From Enterobacterales bacterium CwR94 (GTDB lineage Bacteria > Pseudomonadota > Gammaproteobacteria > Enterobacterales > Enterobacteriaceae): 64,000 nt of DNA. Position 1 is the stretch's first letter. Each line of letters starts with the position of its first letter. Shown one piece after another: positions 48,334-57,847 of this stretch. Location of the stretch: assembly GCA_002837195.1 (NCBI GenBank), contig KZ478069.1, positions 1-64,000 on the forward strand. Reading direction: 5' to 3'. A program made the position numbers and the translations under genes. The notes below the pieces were generated by a model that saw only the letters and a list, made by a program, of their open reading frames with translations, was not told the DNA's origin and did not search any database.

Positions 48334-49467
48334 ATGACGACATCAAATTTTAAGTTGGCACCGTTGCTGGTGGCTATCTCTCTCATTAGTGGCTGTACCG
48401 TAGTACCGGGACAGAATCTTTCAACCAGCGGAAAAAATGTAATTAAGCAGCAGGATGCGGATTATGACCTCGATAAGCTGGTCAATGTCTATCCGATGAC
48501 ACCTTCACTGATTGAGCAGATGCGCGCTCGTCCGGTGGTTGCGCGTCCTAACCCGGCTCTGGATCAAGAGCTGGCAAGTTATGAGTATCGCGTCGGAGTG
48601 GGTGATGTCTTAAGCGTCACCGTTTGGGATCACCCTGAACTGACGACGCCTGCCGGCCAGTACCGCAGTGCCAGCGACACCGGCAACTGGGTGCACGCGG
48701 ATGGGTCGATTTTCTATCCCTACGTTGGCAAGGTCCGCGTGGCAGGACGTACGCTGAGCCAAATTCGTGCCGAAATCCAACGCCGTCTGGCGGAATTCAT
48801 CGAGAGCCCACAGGTTGACGTCAATATTGCGGCGTTCCGTTCGCAGAAAGTGTACGTCACCGGGGAAGTGGCGACCTCGGGGAAGCAGGAAATCACTAAC
48901 GTGCCCCTGACGATCCTGGATGCCATTAACAACGCCGGCGGTCTGGCGGCTGATGCGGACTGGCGCAATGTGGTGTTAACCCACAATGGGCGGGAAGAGC
49001 GTATTTCGCTGCAGCAACTGATGCAGAACGGCGATTTGATGCAAAACCGTCTGCTGTATCCGGGCGACATTCTGTATGTACCGCGTAATGACGATCTGAA
49101 AGTGTTTGTGATGGGTGAAGTCACGCGTCAGCAAACCCTGAAGATGGATCGCAGCGGGATGACCCTGACGGAAGCGCTGGGCAATGCCGAAGGCCTGAAT
49201 CAGGAAGTGGCCAATGCGACAGGCGTGTTCGTGATTCGTCCGAATCGTGAGCAGGGTGGAAAAATTGCCAATATCTACCAGCTGAACACCTCGGACGCGA
49301 CGTCCATGGTGCTGGGAACCGAATTCCGCCTCGAACCTTACGACATTGTGTATGTCACCGCGACACCGTTGGCACGTTGGAACCGTGTTATCAACCAGTT
49401 AGTGCCGACCATCAACAGCGTACGTTATGGCGTTGATGTGGCCCGTGACATTAAGAGCTGGCCGTAA
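48334..49467 (+). CDS. wza: Polysaccharide export outer-membrane lipoprotein Wza
   Basis: Wza forms the octameric channel that carries EPS through the outer membrane. The 377-residue product has a lipoprotein signal with lipobox ISGC (Cys21), the PES motif region ([30 protein letters not shown]) and SLBB domains. A C-terminal amphipathic helix ([21 protein letters not shown]) builds the pore. It corresponds to AmsH in Erwinia. The ribosome binding site is weak. wzb follows 2 bp after the stop. Confidence 0.96.
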   Translation: MTTSNFKLAPLLVAISLISGCTVVPGQNLSTSGKNVIKQQDADYDLDKLVNVYPMTPSLIEQMRARPVVARPNPALDQELASYEYRVGVGDVLSVTVWDHPELTTPAGQYRSASDTGNWVHADGSIFYPYVGKVRVAGRTLSQIRAEIQRRLAEFIESPQVDVNIAAFRSQKVYVTGEVATSGKQEITNVPLTILDAINNAGGLAADADWRNVVLTHNGREERISLQQLMQNGDLMQNRLLYPGDILYVPRNDDLKVFVMGEVTRQQTLKMDRSGMTLTEALGNAEGLNQEVANATGVFVIRPNREQGGKIANIYQLNTSDATSMVLGTEFRLEPYDIVYVTATPLARWNRVINQLVPTINSVRYGVDVARDIKSWP

Positions 49468-49469
49468 TT

Positions 49470-49904
49470 ATGTTTAAGTCAATTTTGGTGGTCTGCGTGG
49501 GCAACATCTGCCGCTCGCCAACCGGCGAGCGTCTGTTGAAGCAGTATTGCCCACAACTCGACGTTCACTCGGCGGGATTGGGGGCGATGGTCGGGCATGA
49601 GGCTGAAGAGAGTGCCAGCCTGGTTGCCGCGAAGCGCGCAGTCTCTCTGGAGGGACACGCTGCTCGCCAATTGACATCGGAGATGTGCCGCAAACATGAC
49701 CTGATTCTGGTGATGGAGAAAAAACACATTAACGAAGTGAGCAATATTGCGCCGGAAGTTCGCGGCAAAACGATGTTGTTCGGTCATTGGGCGGGGCAGA
49801 GGGAGATCCCAGACCCGTATCGGAAAAGTATGGAAGCTTTTGAATCCGTATACGTCTTATTGGACGACGCCGCTCAGAAATGGGCTAACGCACTAAACCG
49901 ATAA
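49470..49904 (+). CDS. wzb: Low-molecular-weight protein-tyrosine phosphatase Wzb
   Basis: Wzb dephosphorylates the tyrosine cluster of Wzc, a cycle needed for high-molecular-weight polymer. The 144-residue product has the P-loop C9-VGNIC-R15-S and the catalytic acid in IPDPYRKS. It lies between wza and wzc with short gaps (2 and 12 bp). It corresponds to AmsI. Confidence 0.96.
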   Translation: MFKSILVVCVGNICRSPTGERLLKQYCPQLDVHSAGLGAMVGHEAEESASLVAAKRAVSLEGHAARQLTSEMCRKHDLILVMEKKHINEVSNIAPEVRGKTMLFGHWAGQREIPDPYRKSMEAFESVYVLLDDAAQKWANALNR

Positions 49905-49916
49905 TCAGGCACAACA

Positions 49917-52097
49917 ATGATAGATAAAAAATCGATTAGCACCCAAAAAAACACGGATGCCAAAGATGAAATCGATCTGGGGCGTTTGTACGGCTCATTA
50001 CTCGATCATCGCTGGTTGATCGCCGGAGTCACCGTGTTCTTCACGCTGCTCGGCGTGCTTTACAGCATGTTTTCAACGCCGGTTTACCAGGCCTCCTCCA
50101 TGATTCAGGTCGAGAGCACGCAAGGCAATTTGGTGATGAACCAGTTGAGCGGCTTTTTACCCGATGCGAAACCGGACTCCAACGCCGAGATCAACCTGCT
50201 GACCTCGCGCATGGTTCTTGGGAAGACTATTAGCGATCTCAATCTGGATACGGTAGTAAAACCCAATTATATGCCGGTGATTGGTGCTGGTTGGGCGCGC
50301 TTGATGGGCCAGACGGCGCCGGAAGTCGCGGTATCACGCTTTAACGTACCGGCCAAAATGCGTGGTCAGGAACTGACGTTATCCATGGGTGAAAATCAGG
50401 CCTGGACGCTGGCTGATGAGGATGGCAACGCGTTGCTGAACGGCACCGTGGGTCAACTGGCGACCAAGGATGACTACTCGCTGTTAATCAGTGATTCCAC
50501 CGCAGAAGCGGGACAAGAGTTTAGCATCACCAAGATGTCGTTCCTGGCGACCTATAATGGCCTGTTTGCCAACTTGTTGGTGGAAGATCGCGGTAAAGAC
50601 ACCGGTGTGTTGAATATGACGCTCACTGGCACCGACCCCGATAAAACGCAGACCGTGTTGAACTCGATTGCCAATAACTATCTGCTCCAAAACGTTCAGC
50701 GCAAATCTGCGGAAGCCGAACAGAGCTTGTCTTTCATCCAAAAACAGTTACCGGAAGTACGCGGCAAACTGGATGACTCAGAGAACAAGTTGAACACTTT
50801 CCGCCAGACCAATGACTCTGTGGATCTGTCGCTGGAAGCGAAATCCATGCTGGATACCATGGTCAATGTGGATAACCAGTTAAATGAGCTGACGTTCCGT
50901 GAAGCCGAGATTTCTAAGCTCTATACCCGTGAGCACCCGGCGTATCGCACGCTGTTAGAAAATCGCAAAACGTTGCAGTCTGAAAAAAGCCGTTTAGAAA
51001 AGAAAGTGGGCGCATTGCCGAAAACGCAGCAGGAAATTATTCGCCTGACGCGTGATGTGGATGCGGGCCAGCAAGTGTACATGCAGTTGCTGAATAAACA
51101 GCAAGAGCTGAGCATCAACAAAGCCAGTACCGTGGGCAATGTCCGTATCGTTGACCCGGCGTTGGTTCAATACAAACCGATTGCGCCGCGTACTCCGCTG
51201 ATCATTGCGATTGCCTTTATCCTGGGGCTGATCTTCTCCACGCTGTATGTGTTAATCAAAACCATTATGGTGCGCGGCGTTGAAAGCCCTGAGCAGTTGG
51301 AAAACAGCGGCATTAACGTGTACGCCAGCATTCCGCTGTCTGAATGGCAACAGCAGAAAGATCGCCAACTGTACAAACTGGCGAAAACCAGCGGCAAGAA
51401 ATCAATTCGTTCCGCCGAACTGTTGGCGATGGCTAACCCGGCCGATCTGGCGGTTGAAGCTATCCGCAGCCTGCGCACCACCATGCACTTCGCCATGTTG
51501 GATGCCAAAAACAATATGGTGATGATTTCGGGTACCAGCCCAGGCATTGGTAAAACCTTTGTCAGTTCCAACCTGGCCACCGTGGTGGCGCAATCCGGTC
51601 AACGCGTGGTGTTTGTTGATGCGGATATGCGTAAAGGCTACGCACATGAATTGTTCCAGAAAGAGGGGAAACGCGGCCTGTCTGATGTACTCGCGAATCA
51701 GATCAACCTCGAGCAGGCGATTCAGCCAACGGATATCGACAACCTGCACTTCGTTGCACGCGGTCAGATTCCACCTAATCCGTCTGAACTGCTGATGAGC
51801 CAGAAATTCTCGCAAATGATGGAAGAGCTGCAAAAACGCTATGACATCGTCATCGTGGATACCCCGCCTATCCTGGCCGTTACCGACGCCGCAGTGATTG
51901 GTATGCAGGCCGGTACCAGCCTGGTGGTGGCCGGTTTCGAGAAGACCACGGTGAAAGAAGTCGAAGTGAGTATTCGTCGCTTTGAACAAAACGGTATCGA
52001 AATTAAAGGTGCCATTCTGAACCTGGTCATGAAGAAAGCCGCGGGTTACTACGGCTACGGTTATTACCACTACAGCTACGAAACGCAAAAATCCTGA
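49917..52097 (+). CDS. wzc: Tyrosine autokinase and chain-length regulator Wzc
   Basis: Wzc is the inner-membrane co-polymerase that couples polymerisation to export through Wza. The 726-residue product has a Wzz-type domain with two membrane helices (about residues 32-52 and 424-444) around a periplasmic helical region. The BY-kinase domain has Walker A GTSPGIGKT (ending about 547), Walker A' VVFVDADMR and Walker B VIVDTPP. The C-terminal tyrosine-rich tail (GYYGYGYYHYSYE) is the phosphorylation site. It corresponds to AmsA. A hairpin follows the gene. Confidence 0.96.
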   Translation: MIDKKSISTQKNTDAKDEIDLGRLYGSLLDHRWLIAGVTVFFTLLGVLYSMFSTPVYQASSMIQVESTQGNLVMNQLSGFLPDAKPDSNAEINLLTSRMVLGKTISDLNLDTVVKPNYMPVIGAGWARLMGQTAPEVAVSRFNVPAKMRGQELTLSMGENQAWTLADEDGNALLNGTVGQLATKDDYSLLISDSTAEAGQEFSITKMSFLATYNGLFANLLVEDRGKDTGVLNMTLTGTDPDKTQTVLNSIANNYLLQNVQRKSAEAEQSLSFIQKQLPEVRGKLDDSENKLNTFRQTNDSVDLSLEAKSMLDTMVNVDNQLNELTFREAEISKLYTREHPAYRTLLENRKTLQSEKSRLEKKVGALPKTQQEIIRLTRDVDAGQQVYMQLLNKQQELSINKASTVGNVRIVDPALVQYKPIAPRTPLIIAIAFILGLIFSTLYVLIKTIMVRGVESPEQLENSGINVYASIPLSEWQQQKDRQLYKLAKTSGKKSIRSAELLAMANPADLAVEAIRSLRTTMHFAMLDAKNNMVMISGTSPGIGKTFVSSNLATVVAQSGQRVVFVDADMRKGYAHELFQKEGKRGLSDVLANQINLEQAIQPTDIDNLHFVARGQIPPNPSELLMSQKFSQMMEELQKRYDIVIVDTPPILAVTDAAVIGMQAGTSLVVAGFEKTTVKEVEVSIRRFEQNGIEIKGAILNLVMKKAAGYYGYGYYHYSYETQKS

Positions 52098-52102
52098 GAC
52101 AT

Positions 52103-52129
52103 TCAGGCCAGCCGCTGAGGTTGGCCTGA
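52103..52129 (+). terminator. Hairpin after wzc, possible attenuator
   Basis: An 8-bp stem (52103-52110 with 52122-52129) with an 11-nt loop lies 6 bp after the wzc stop. A stem-loop at the same place in E. coli group 1 capsule operons lowers transcription of the glycosyltransferase genes. There is no strong U-tract here. Confidence 0.5.
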
Positions 52130-52185
52130 GCGTTGTATTACCCAGGGCGGGCAGAGTCTCCTGCCCCCATACTGCGAGAAATGTT

Positions 52186-53097
52186 ATGACATCCGCTTCC
52201 ACGCCACGGGTCAGTGTCGTTATTCCTACTTTTAACCGCGCTGACGTGATTATAAAAACGCTCGACAGTGTGTTGAATCAGACATACCGCAACATTGAAG
52301 TCTTTGTGGTGGATGATGCCTCAACGGATTTAACGCCAGAAGTGATGGCAACCGTTGCCGACCCGCGCGTCACTTTTGTGCAGTTACCGGTCAATACTGG
52401 TGGCACGCGACCACGCAATGAAGGCATTGAACGCGCGCAGGGTGAATTCATCGCGCTGCTGGATTCTGATGATGAGTGGCTTCCCGAAAAACTGGAAAAA
52501 CAACTGGCTTATATGAACCGTCAGGGGGGCAAAAATCGCGCCTGTATGACGGCGAAGTACAATAAACGTCCGGAAGGGCAGTATGTACGCCGCAATAAGT
52601 CGCCCAAGCACTACAGCGGGATAATGGAGTTTTTGCTGTTAGGCAACGATTTCCAGACCAGTACCTTGCTGCTCGATGCCAATATTGCCAAAGCGGCGTT
52701 GTTCGATCCTGAACTGCGTAAGCATCAGGACTGGGATTTCGCTCTGCGCCTGGAAGAGCATAACGCGACCTTTCTCTACTATGACGAGCCGCTGACCATT
52801 TATGACGACTCCGATGGTGCCGGACGTATCTCCTCGGATGGCAAACGCGAGAAGTCTTTGGCCTGGCTGGAAAATATTAAGAGCCGCGTGCCCGCCTACA
52901 TTTGGTATGGCTTCTACGCCAAGATCATTGCAGACAGTTACCTGTTGTCCTCAGGCCAGAAAGGCAAAGGCATCAAAATTTACCTGAGCCTGTTCCTGAG
53001 TGGAAAAATTAAAGCCAAACATTTTTTCCACATGATGAATGAACGTGTGCGCAAATTGGCACTGATCATGTTTAAAAAATTGGCACCAGGAAAATAA
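52186..53097 (+). CDS. Family 2 glycosyltransferase (AmsB/WceB-like)
   Basis: The 303-residue product has a GT-A domain of family GT2: RVSVVIPTFNRADVIIKTLDSVLNQTY at the N-terminus, VVDDASTD, the nucleotide-sugar/metal motif D93-SDD96, and HQDWDFALRLE as the acceptor-side motif. It probably adds one sugar to the lipid-linked repeat at the cytosolic face of the inner membrane. It is the first gene after wzc, as amsB is in ams clusters. The sugar cannot be inferred. Confidence 0.85.
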   Translation: MTSASTPRVSVVIPTFNRADVIIKTLDSVLNQTYRNIEVFVVDDASTDLTPEVMATVADPRVTFVQLPVNTGGTRPRNEGIERAQGEFIALLDSDDEWLPEKLEKQLAYMNRQGGKNRACMTAKYNKRPEGQYVRRNKSPKHYSGIMEFLLLGNDFQTSTLLLDANIAKAALFDPELRKHQDWDFALRLEEHNATFLYYDEPLTIYDDSDGAGRISSDGKREKSLAWLENIKSRVPAYIWYGFYAKIIADSYLLSSGQKGKGIKIYLSLFLSGKIKAKHFFHMMNERVRKLALIMFKKLAPGK

Positions 53098-53145
53098 ACG
53101 GAACATCACTCCGTGTCAGACCAATGACGACAATGGGTTAAAAAC

Positions 53146-54240
53146 ATGAAATTTATTTCGCTAAAGATTGGCGTCAGAAACGATCGCTACATCTATTTTG
53201 ATGCACACATCACATTGATGCTTTTTCTGGTGTTGCTGATGATGATGATTGTGTTAGCGATGGCGAAAGAGTCCGTGATGCCGACGTACTTTTTCTCCGA
53301 TCAGCGCACCATTTTCAATGTCATGCCCTTTGCCTACAGTTTTCAACCGGGAAGTTCGTACAGCAGTACCGCCTATTTTTATAAGCTATTGGGATTTGAA
53401 GAGAGTTCAGTGATTTTTGCCCTGATCTCTTCGGTGCTGATTATGGCCACCTATATCTTTATTTTGGTGAAGGTGAAAGGCGGTCAGTTAAATATATTCG
53501 ATCTCGGGGTTTTCCTATTTTTCGTTTTTTTGTCAGTTGTTAACTTAACCTGGCAGAGCAAAGACTTTATTGTATTTCTGGTGATGCTGCCGTTTCTGCT
53601 CACGTTTGCCAGTCCAAAATTGGGATTGGCGATATGGACAATTGGCGCATTGCTGTTTGCCTACTACTTCCGTTCCTATTGGTTCTTGTTTGTTATCGAG
53701 TTTTACGGGTTGTTGTTTGTCAGTCGGTTTATCAAATCGGCCAAAATGATGATTGTGATGTGTCTGCTGTCGATGTTTGCCCTGGCCGTTGCCATGCAGG
53801 TCGTGATGGGGGTGGATGTTGACTCATTCCGTACCGCAGTCAATGAAATACGACTGGACAGGGAAGGGGATGGCTCGAACACCTTGATAACACCATGGGT
53901 GCCAGGCGGAAACCCGGTATTTGGTTGGATTAATATCAGCATCACGTGGTTTACGTTTTTTGTCCCGTTTCCGCTGATTTTAATGTTGTCGCCGTATTAT
54001 CTGGTCATCTCGTTTTTCATCATCATGATGTTTAAGCGTATTTGGACAATTATTAATAGAACCTTGCAGTCCAAAGAGCACCCTTTACTGCTGTTGTATG
54101 CGCTGATGATCATTGCTTTCACCGTCATACAAAGCATGTTTGAACCGGATTACGGTAGCTATTTGCGCCACCTTGGGCCTTTTTATCCGTTTATGTTTTA
54201 TGTCTATCTCTCTTTTGGGAAAGTTAACAAGGAAAACTAA
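53146..54240 (+). CDS. EPS repeat-unit polymerase (Wzy/AmsC-like)
   Basis: The 364-residue product is a very hydrophobic inner-membrane protein with about ten predicted helices. A loop (residues about 220-265: VDSFRTAVNEIRLDREGDGS and following) is consistent with the periplasmic loop of Wzy polymerases. A conserved-looking YLRHLGPFYPF segment ends the protein. Sequence identity in Wzy proteins is low, so the call rests on topology, size and place (amsC equivalent). The following gene starts directly after its stop codon. Confidence 0.75.
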   Translation: MKFISLKIGVRNDRYIYFDAHITLMLFLVLLMMMIVLAMAKESVMPTYFFSDQRTIFNVMPFAYSFQPGSSYSSTAYFYKLLGFEESSVIFALISSVLIMATYIFILVKVKGGQLNIFDLGVFLFFVFLSVVNLTWQSKDFIVFLVMLPFLLTFASPKLGLAIWTIGALLFAYYFRSYWFLFVIEFYGLLFVSRFIKSAKMMIVMCLLSMFALAVAMQVVMGVDVDSFRTAVNEIRLDREGDGSNTLITPWVPGGNPVFGWINISITWFTFFVPFPLILMLSPYYLVISFFIIMMFKRIWTIINRTLQSKEHPLLLLYALMIIAFTVIQSMFEPDYGSYLRHLGPFYPFMFYVYLSFGKVNKEN

Positions 54241-55326
54241 ATGAAAGTACTGCATGCCGCAGAAACCATTAAAGGTGGCGTGGCGACGGTGTTGAAGCAG
54301 TTAGTCGCCGCGCAGCAGGCAGAACCTGCAGTGTTTACCATTCAGTGTTTAATTCCAGCAGATCAATCTGCTGAGCTGGACACCGCTGCAGAAGAGAACA
54401 TTGTGCGTTGGCAACGTAAGGGCAGAAGTGTTGGGGCGTTATTTTCATTTGCGCGCGCGTTTTGCCAAACCGTGTTGCGTTTCAAGCCGGATGTCGTGCA
54501 TTTGCACAGCTCTTTCGCTGGCGTCATTGGCAGAGTGTGTTTGATTGCGCTCTACCCGTTTGCCAGACCGAAAGTGGTGTACTGTCCTCATGCGTTTAGT
54601 TTTTTGATGGAAACCAGTGGCGGTAAGAAAAAGATTTATAGCGCCATCGAGAAAGCGCTGTTGCCGATGACCGATGCGATTATTTGCGTGAGTGAATATG
54701 AAGCGCGTCAGGCAAAAGCCAGCGGGATTAATAGCCATAAGCTGTATGTCGTCCACAACGGCGTGCCTGTGAAATCAGAACAGGCAGCGCCGCCGGTGAA
54801 AGAGCAGGGTGTTATCGATTTACTTTTTGTTGGACGGTTCGACTATCAAAAAGGGTATGACCTGTTAGTCAATGCGATGAAGCGCCTGACCAATCCTAAT
54901 ATCCGCCTCACGGTGATTGGGGATGCGGTACACGGCACAGAGTCGTTAGAGAAATTGCCAGAAGCACATTACACCGGCTGGATCAAAGCCAGCCAGATGG
55001 AACACTATTTTCAAACGGCAGACGCCTTGGTGATCCCCAGCCGATGGGAAGGATTCGCTATGGTGCCTCTGGAGGCAATGAGTTATGCATTGCCTATTGT
55101 CGCCAGTGACGCGACCTCTTTGCCTGAAGTGGTTATTGAGAAGGAAACCGGACTGTTATTCAAAAATGGTGATGTCGATTCGCTTGTTTCCGTGCTGTCT
55201 AATCTGAACCAATACGATTTGCGTGAAATGGGTGTAAAGGGAAATGCGTTATTTATTCAGAACTTTACCTCACAAGCGATGATTGCCAAAACGCATAGTC
55301 TCTATGCCGATATTACGAATAATTGA
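54241..55326 (+). CDS. Family 4 glycosyltransferase (AmsD-like)
   Basis: The 361-residue GT-B protein has an N-terminal acceptor domain (MKVLHAAETIKGGVATVLKQ) and a C-terminal donor domain with LLFVGRFDYQKGYDLLVNAM. The retaining GT4 E-x7-E motif is EGFAMVPLE. It is of the AmsD type, which in Erwinia adds a galactose-type residue; here the sugar is unknown. The ATG directly follows the TAA of the polymerase gene. Confidence 0.85.
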   Translation: MKVLHAAETIKGGVATVLKQLVAAQQAEPAVFTIQCLIPADQSAELDTAAEENIVRWQRKGRSVGALFSFARAFCQTVLRFKPDVVHLHSSFAGVIGRVCLIALYPFARPKVVYCPHAFSFLMETSGGKKKIYSAIEKALLPMTDAIICVSEYEARQAKASGINSHKLYVVHNGVPVKSEQAAPPVKEQGVIDLLFVGRFDYQKGYDLLVNAMKRLTNPNIRLTVIGDAVHGTESLEKLPEAHYTGWIKASQMEHYFQTADALVIPSRWEGFAMVPLEAMSYALPIVASDATSLPEVVIEKETGLLFKNGDVDSLVSVLSNLNQYDLREMGVKGNALFIQNFTSQAMIAKTHSLYADITNN

Positions 55327-55359
55327 TCTAACGACTTTTAACACAGAGAGGTCTAAATC

Positions 55360-56808
55360 GTGTCTTCAATCATGCATGAATTAGGCAGGAAGAAAAAAAA
55401 GATGACCGTCGCGAATGGACAGCGGAACAAAAGCAATGCCTCTATTATTTCGATGATGCAGCGCTTTTCAGATATTTTTGTCATGTTCTTGGGACTTTAC
55501 ATCCTTAATCACCTGCACAGTCAGTCTTTTACTTCCGCCTGGTGGTTACTGCTACTCACCGCACTGGTGTTATTCCAGATGATCGGTGGAATGACAGATT
55601 TTTACCGCTCCTGGCGCGGTGTCAGTTTTGCCACCGAACTGCAGTTGATCCTGCAGAACTGGAGCTTGAGTATTCTGATCACTGCTGGGCTGATGTCGTT
55701 TATCAACGTGATTGATATCGATTTCCGCAGCTTCTTCATTTGGTGGGGATTGGTGGCGGTGGGCTTTATTTTTTGCCGCGCCTTGATTCGCTATCTGGCC
55801 AGAATGATCAGAAAACTCGGTTACAACACCCGTAATGTGGCGATTGTTGGCAATATGCCGATTGGTGTGAGCCTGGCCAGCAGTTTTATTGACGCGCCCT
55901 GGATGGGAATGCACGTGGTTGGGTTGTATTCCAACGATCAGCCAGACCATCTGTACGAGGCCGATACCGATCTCAAATATTGCGGCAATGTCAGCCAGTT
56001 GGTGATTGATGCGCGTGAAGGCAAGCTGGATAAAATCTACATCGCGATGGCGATGTCGGAAGAAAACGCGATTCGCGATTTGGTGGCGCAACTGACCGAC
56101 ACCACCTGCTCTGTGATGCTGATCCCGGATATTTTCACCTTTAACGTCTTGCAGTCGCGTACCGAAGAAGTCAACGGTGTGCCGGTGGTGCCCTTGTTTG
56201 AAACGCCGATGCACGGCATGAACATGGTCATGAAGCGGATTGAAGATATTATTATTTCTACGCTGATCCTGCTGCTGATTTCACCCGCGTTATTAACCAT
56301 TGCCGCCTTGGTGAAGATAACCTCGCCAGGACCGGTGATTTTCCGCCAGGTACGTTATGGCATGGACGGAAAACCCATCATGGTCTGGAAGTTCCGTTCG
56401 ATGAAAGTGATGGAAAATGGGGCAAAAGTGGTACAGGCAACCAAAGGCGATGTTCGCGTCACGCCCATTGGCCGCATTCTGCGCTCCACCTCACTGGATG
56501 AGCTGCCGCAGTTTATTAATGTCTTGAAAGGGGACATGTCGATAGTTGGCCCGCGTCCACATGCGGTAGCCCACAACGAACAGTATCGCGCCTTGATTCA
56601 GGGCTACATGCTGCGCCACAAGGTCAAACCGGGTATTACCGGTTGGGCACAAATTAATGGCTGGCGTGGCGAAACCGACACGCTGGAAAAGATGGAAAAA
56701 CGTGTTGAATTCGATTTGCAATATATCCGTGACTGGAGCGTCGGTCTGGATCTGCGCATTATTTTCCTCACCATTTTCAAAGGCTTTGTAAGCAAAACCG
56801 CCTACTAA
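55360..56808 (+). CDS. Undecaprenyl-phosphate sugar-1-phosphate transferase (WcaJ/AmsG/WceG type)
   Basis: This enzyme starts the repeat unit by moving glucose-1-P or galactose-1-P from a UDP-sugar to undecaprenyl phosphate. The 482-residue product has four or five N-terminal helices, a CoA-binding-like central domain and the catalytic PHPT domain. That domain has KITSPGPVIFRQVRYGMDG, the D-E pair in STSLDELPQFINVLKGDMS and GPRPHAVAHNEQYR. The C-terminus closely resembles WcaJ. The start is GTG 55360, with agagagg upstream; ATG 55372 is an alternative. In ams and wce clusters this gene is first; here it sits mid-operon. Confidence 0.9.
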   Translation: MSSIMHELGRKKKKMTVANGQRNKSNASIISMMQRFSDIFVMFLGLYILNHLHSQSFTSAWWLLLLTALVLFQMIGGMTDFYRSWRGVSFATELQLILQNWSLSILITAGLMSFINVIDIDFRSFFIWWGLVAVGFIFCRALIRYLARMIRKLGYNTRNVAIVGNMPIGVSLASSFIDAPWMGMHVVGLYSNDQPDHLYEADTDLKYCGNVSQLVIDAREGKLDKIYIAMAMSEENAIRDLVAQLTDTTCSVMLIPDIFTFNVLQSRTEEVNGVPVVPLFETPMHGMNMVMKRIEDIIISTLILLLISPALLTIAALVKITSPGPVIFRQVRYGMDGKPIMVWKFRSMKVMENGAKVVQATKGDVRVTPIGRILRSTSLDELPQFINVLKGDMSIVGPRPHAVAHNEQYRALIQGYMLRHKVKPGITGWAQINGWRGETDTLEKMEKRVEFDLQYIRDWSVGLDLRIIFLTIFKGFVSKTAY

Positions 56809-56814
56809 TCCAAC

Positions 56815-56846
56815 GGGCATTTCATTTGAAATGCCCTTATTTTTTT
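56815..56846 (+). terminator. Intrinsic terminator inside the EPS operon
   Basis: A stem formed by 56815-56824 and 56827-56836 (effectively 8 bp with a 6-nt loop) is followed by a 10-nt T-rich run (56837-56846). It lies 6 bp after the initiating transferase gene and before two further glycosyltransferase genes on the same strand. Confidence 0.8.
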
Positions 56847-56900
56847 ACAACGTCAAGGGCGAGGGACGCTTTAGCTGTGGCACTGATAAAGGAAAAGAAC

Positions 56901-57809
56901 ATGAGTGATAAGCCATTAATCTCCGTCATTATTCCCTCTTATGGCCGACCGGACAGTCTGCCGCGTGCAATTCAGAGCGTGCTCGATCAAAGTTGGCCCA
57001 ATATTGAAGTGTTGGTCATCAATGATAATCCGCACGACTCTGAATTTTTTGAAGCCACCAAAGAGGTGAAAACGCAGTTTGCTGATGATCCTCGGGTTCA
57101 GGTGTTTGCAGACGGTGTGAATCGCGGTGGCGGCGGGGCGCGTAATATTGGCATCACCCACGCGATGGGGGATTACATCTCCTTTCTGGATGACGATGAT
57201 GTCTATTTTCCCAATAAGCTGGCAACGCAGTATCAACATTTGATTGAAAATCAGTTGGATGTCACGGTCTGTGATATGGAAATGCATCGCGATGGGGTGT
57301 CCGTTAATGACCGCAAATGTCGGGCCATTGTCGGCGATGTCGCGAACTTTATTATTTGTGGCAATGCCTTCACGCCAATGATTTTTTGCAAACGTAACGT
57401 CTTAACCGATATCGGTATGTTCCACGAAACGCCTCGCTTCCAGGATCATGTGTTGATGATCAAAATTTTGGAGCGGGATTTCAAAGTGGGTGAACAGCAC
57501 GTGGCGCTGTTTATTCATAACGATCACCTCGGTGAGCGCATCACGTTGTCAAAAAAATCGGTGCTGGGTTACCAAATCCGCCATCAATTTGAGGCGCGCC
57601 ATTTACATAAACTCAGCCGTTCGCAACGTCGCCAGTACAACCTGAAGGTGGCGCTGCTCAATGCGCGCATCATGCGTAATGAGGATCGTCTCGGCGACGC
57701 CATCAAAGAGATCGTTCGTGCTTACGTCAATGCCTCAAACGTTAATCAATATATCGCGGTGACCAAACGCTTCGGCAGTGTACTGCTGAAATCACGCACC
57801 ACTTTCTAA
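56901..57809 (+). CDS. Family 2 glycosyltransferase
   Basis: The 302-residue GT-A product has PLISVIIPSYGRPDSLPRAIQSVLDQSWPNIEVLV-type family features at its start. A GGGGARNIG loop and the metal motif D97-DDD100 follow. It adds a sugar of unknown type to the growing repeat. ATG 56901 has an aagga site 6 nt upstream; an earlier open frame crosses the terminator and is not real coding sequence. Confidence 0.82.
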   Translation: MSDKPLISVIIPSYGRPDSLPRAIQSVLDQSWPNIEVLVINDNPHDSEFFEATKEVKTQFADDPRVQVFADGVNRGGGGARNIGITHAMGDYISFLDDDDVYFPNKLATQYQHLIENQLDVTVCDMEMHRDGVSVNDRKCRAIVGDVANFIICGNAFTPMIFCKRNVLTDIGMFHETPRFQDHVLMIKILERDFKVGEQHVALFIHNDHLGERITLSKKSVLGYQIRHQFEARHLHKLSRSQRRQYNLKVALLNARIMRNEDRLGDAIKEIVRAYVNASNVNQYIAVTKRFGSVLLKSRTTF

Positions 57810-57847
57810 CTTCCGGTTTGATACCGTCTGGACAAGAGTTAATCCTT

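Noticed and set aside
51402-52202. Long minus-strand open frame across wzc
   Set aside because: wzc is a full-length, motif-complete gene on the plus strand. The opposite frame is His-rich and has no family features.
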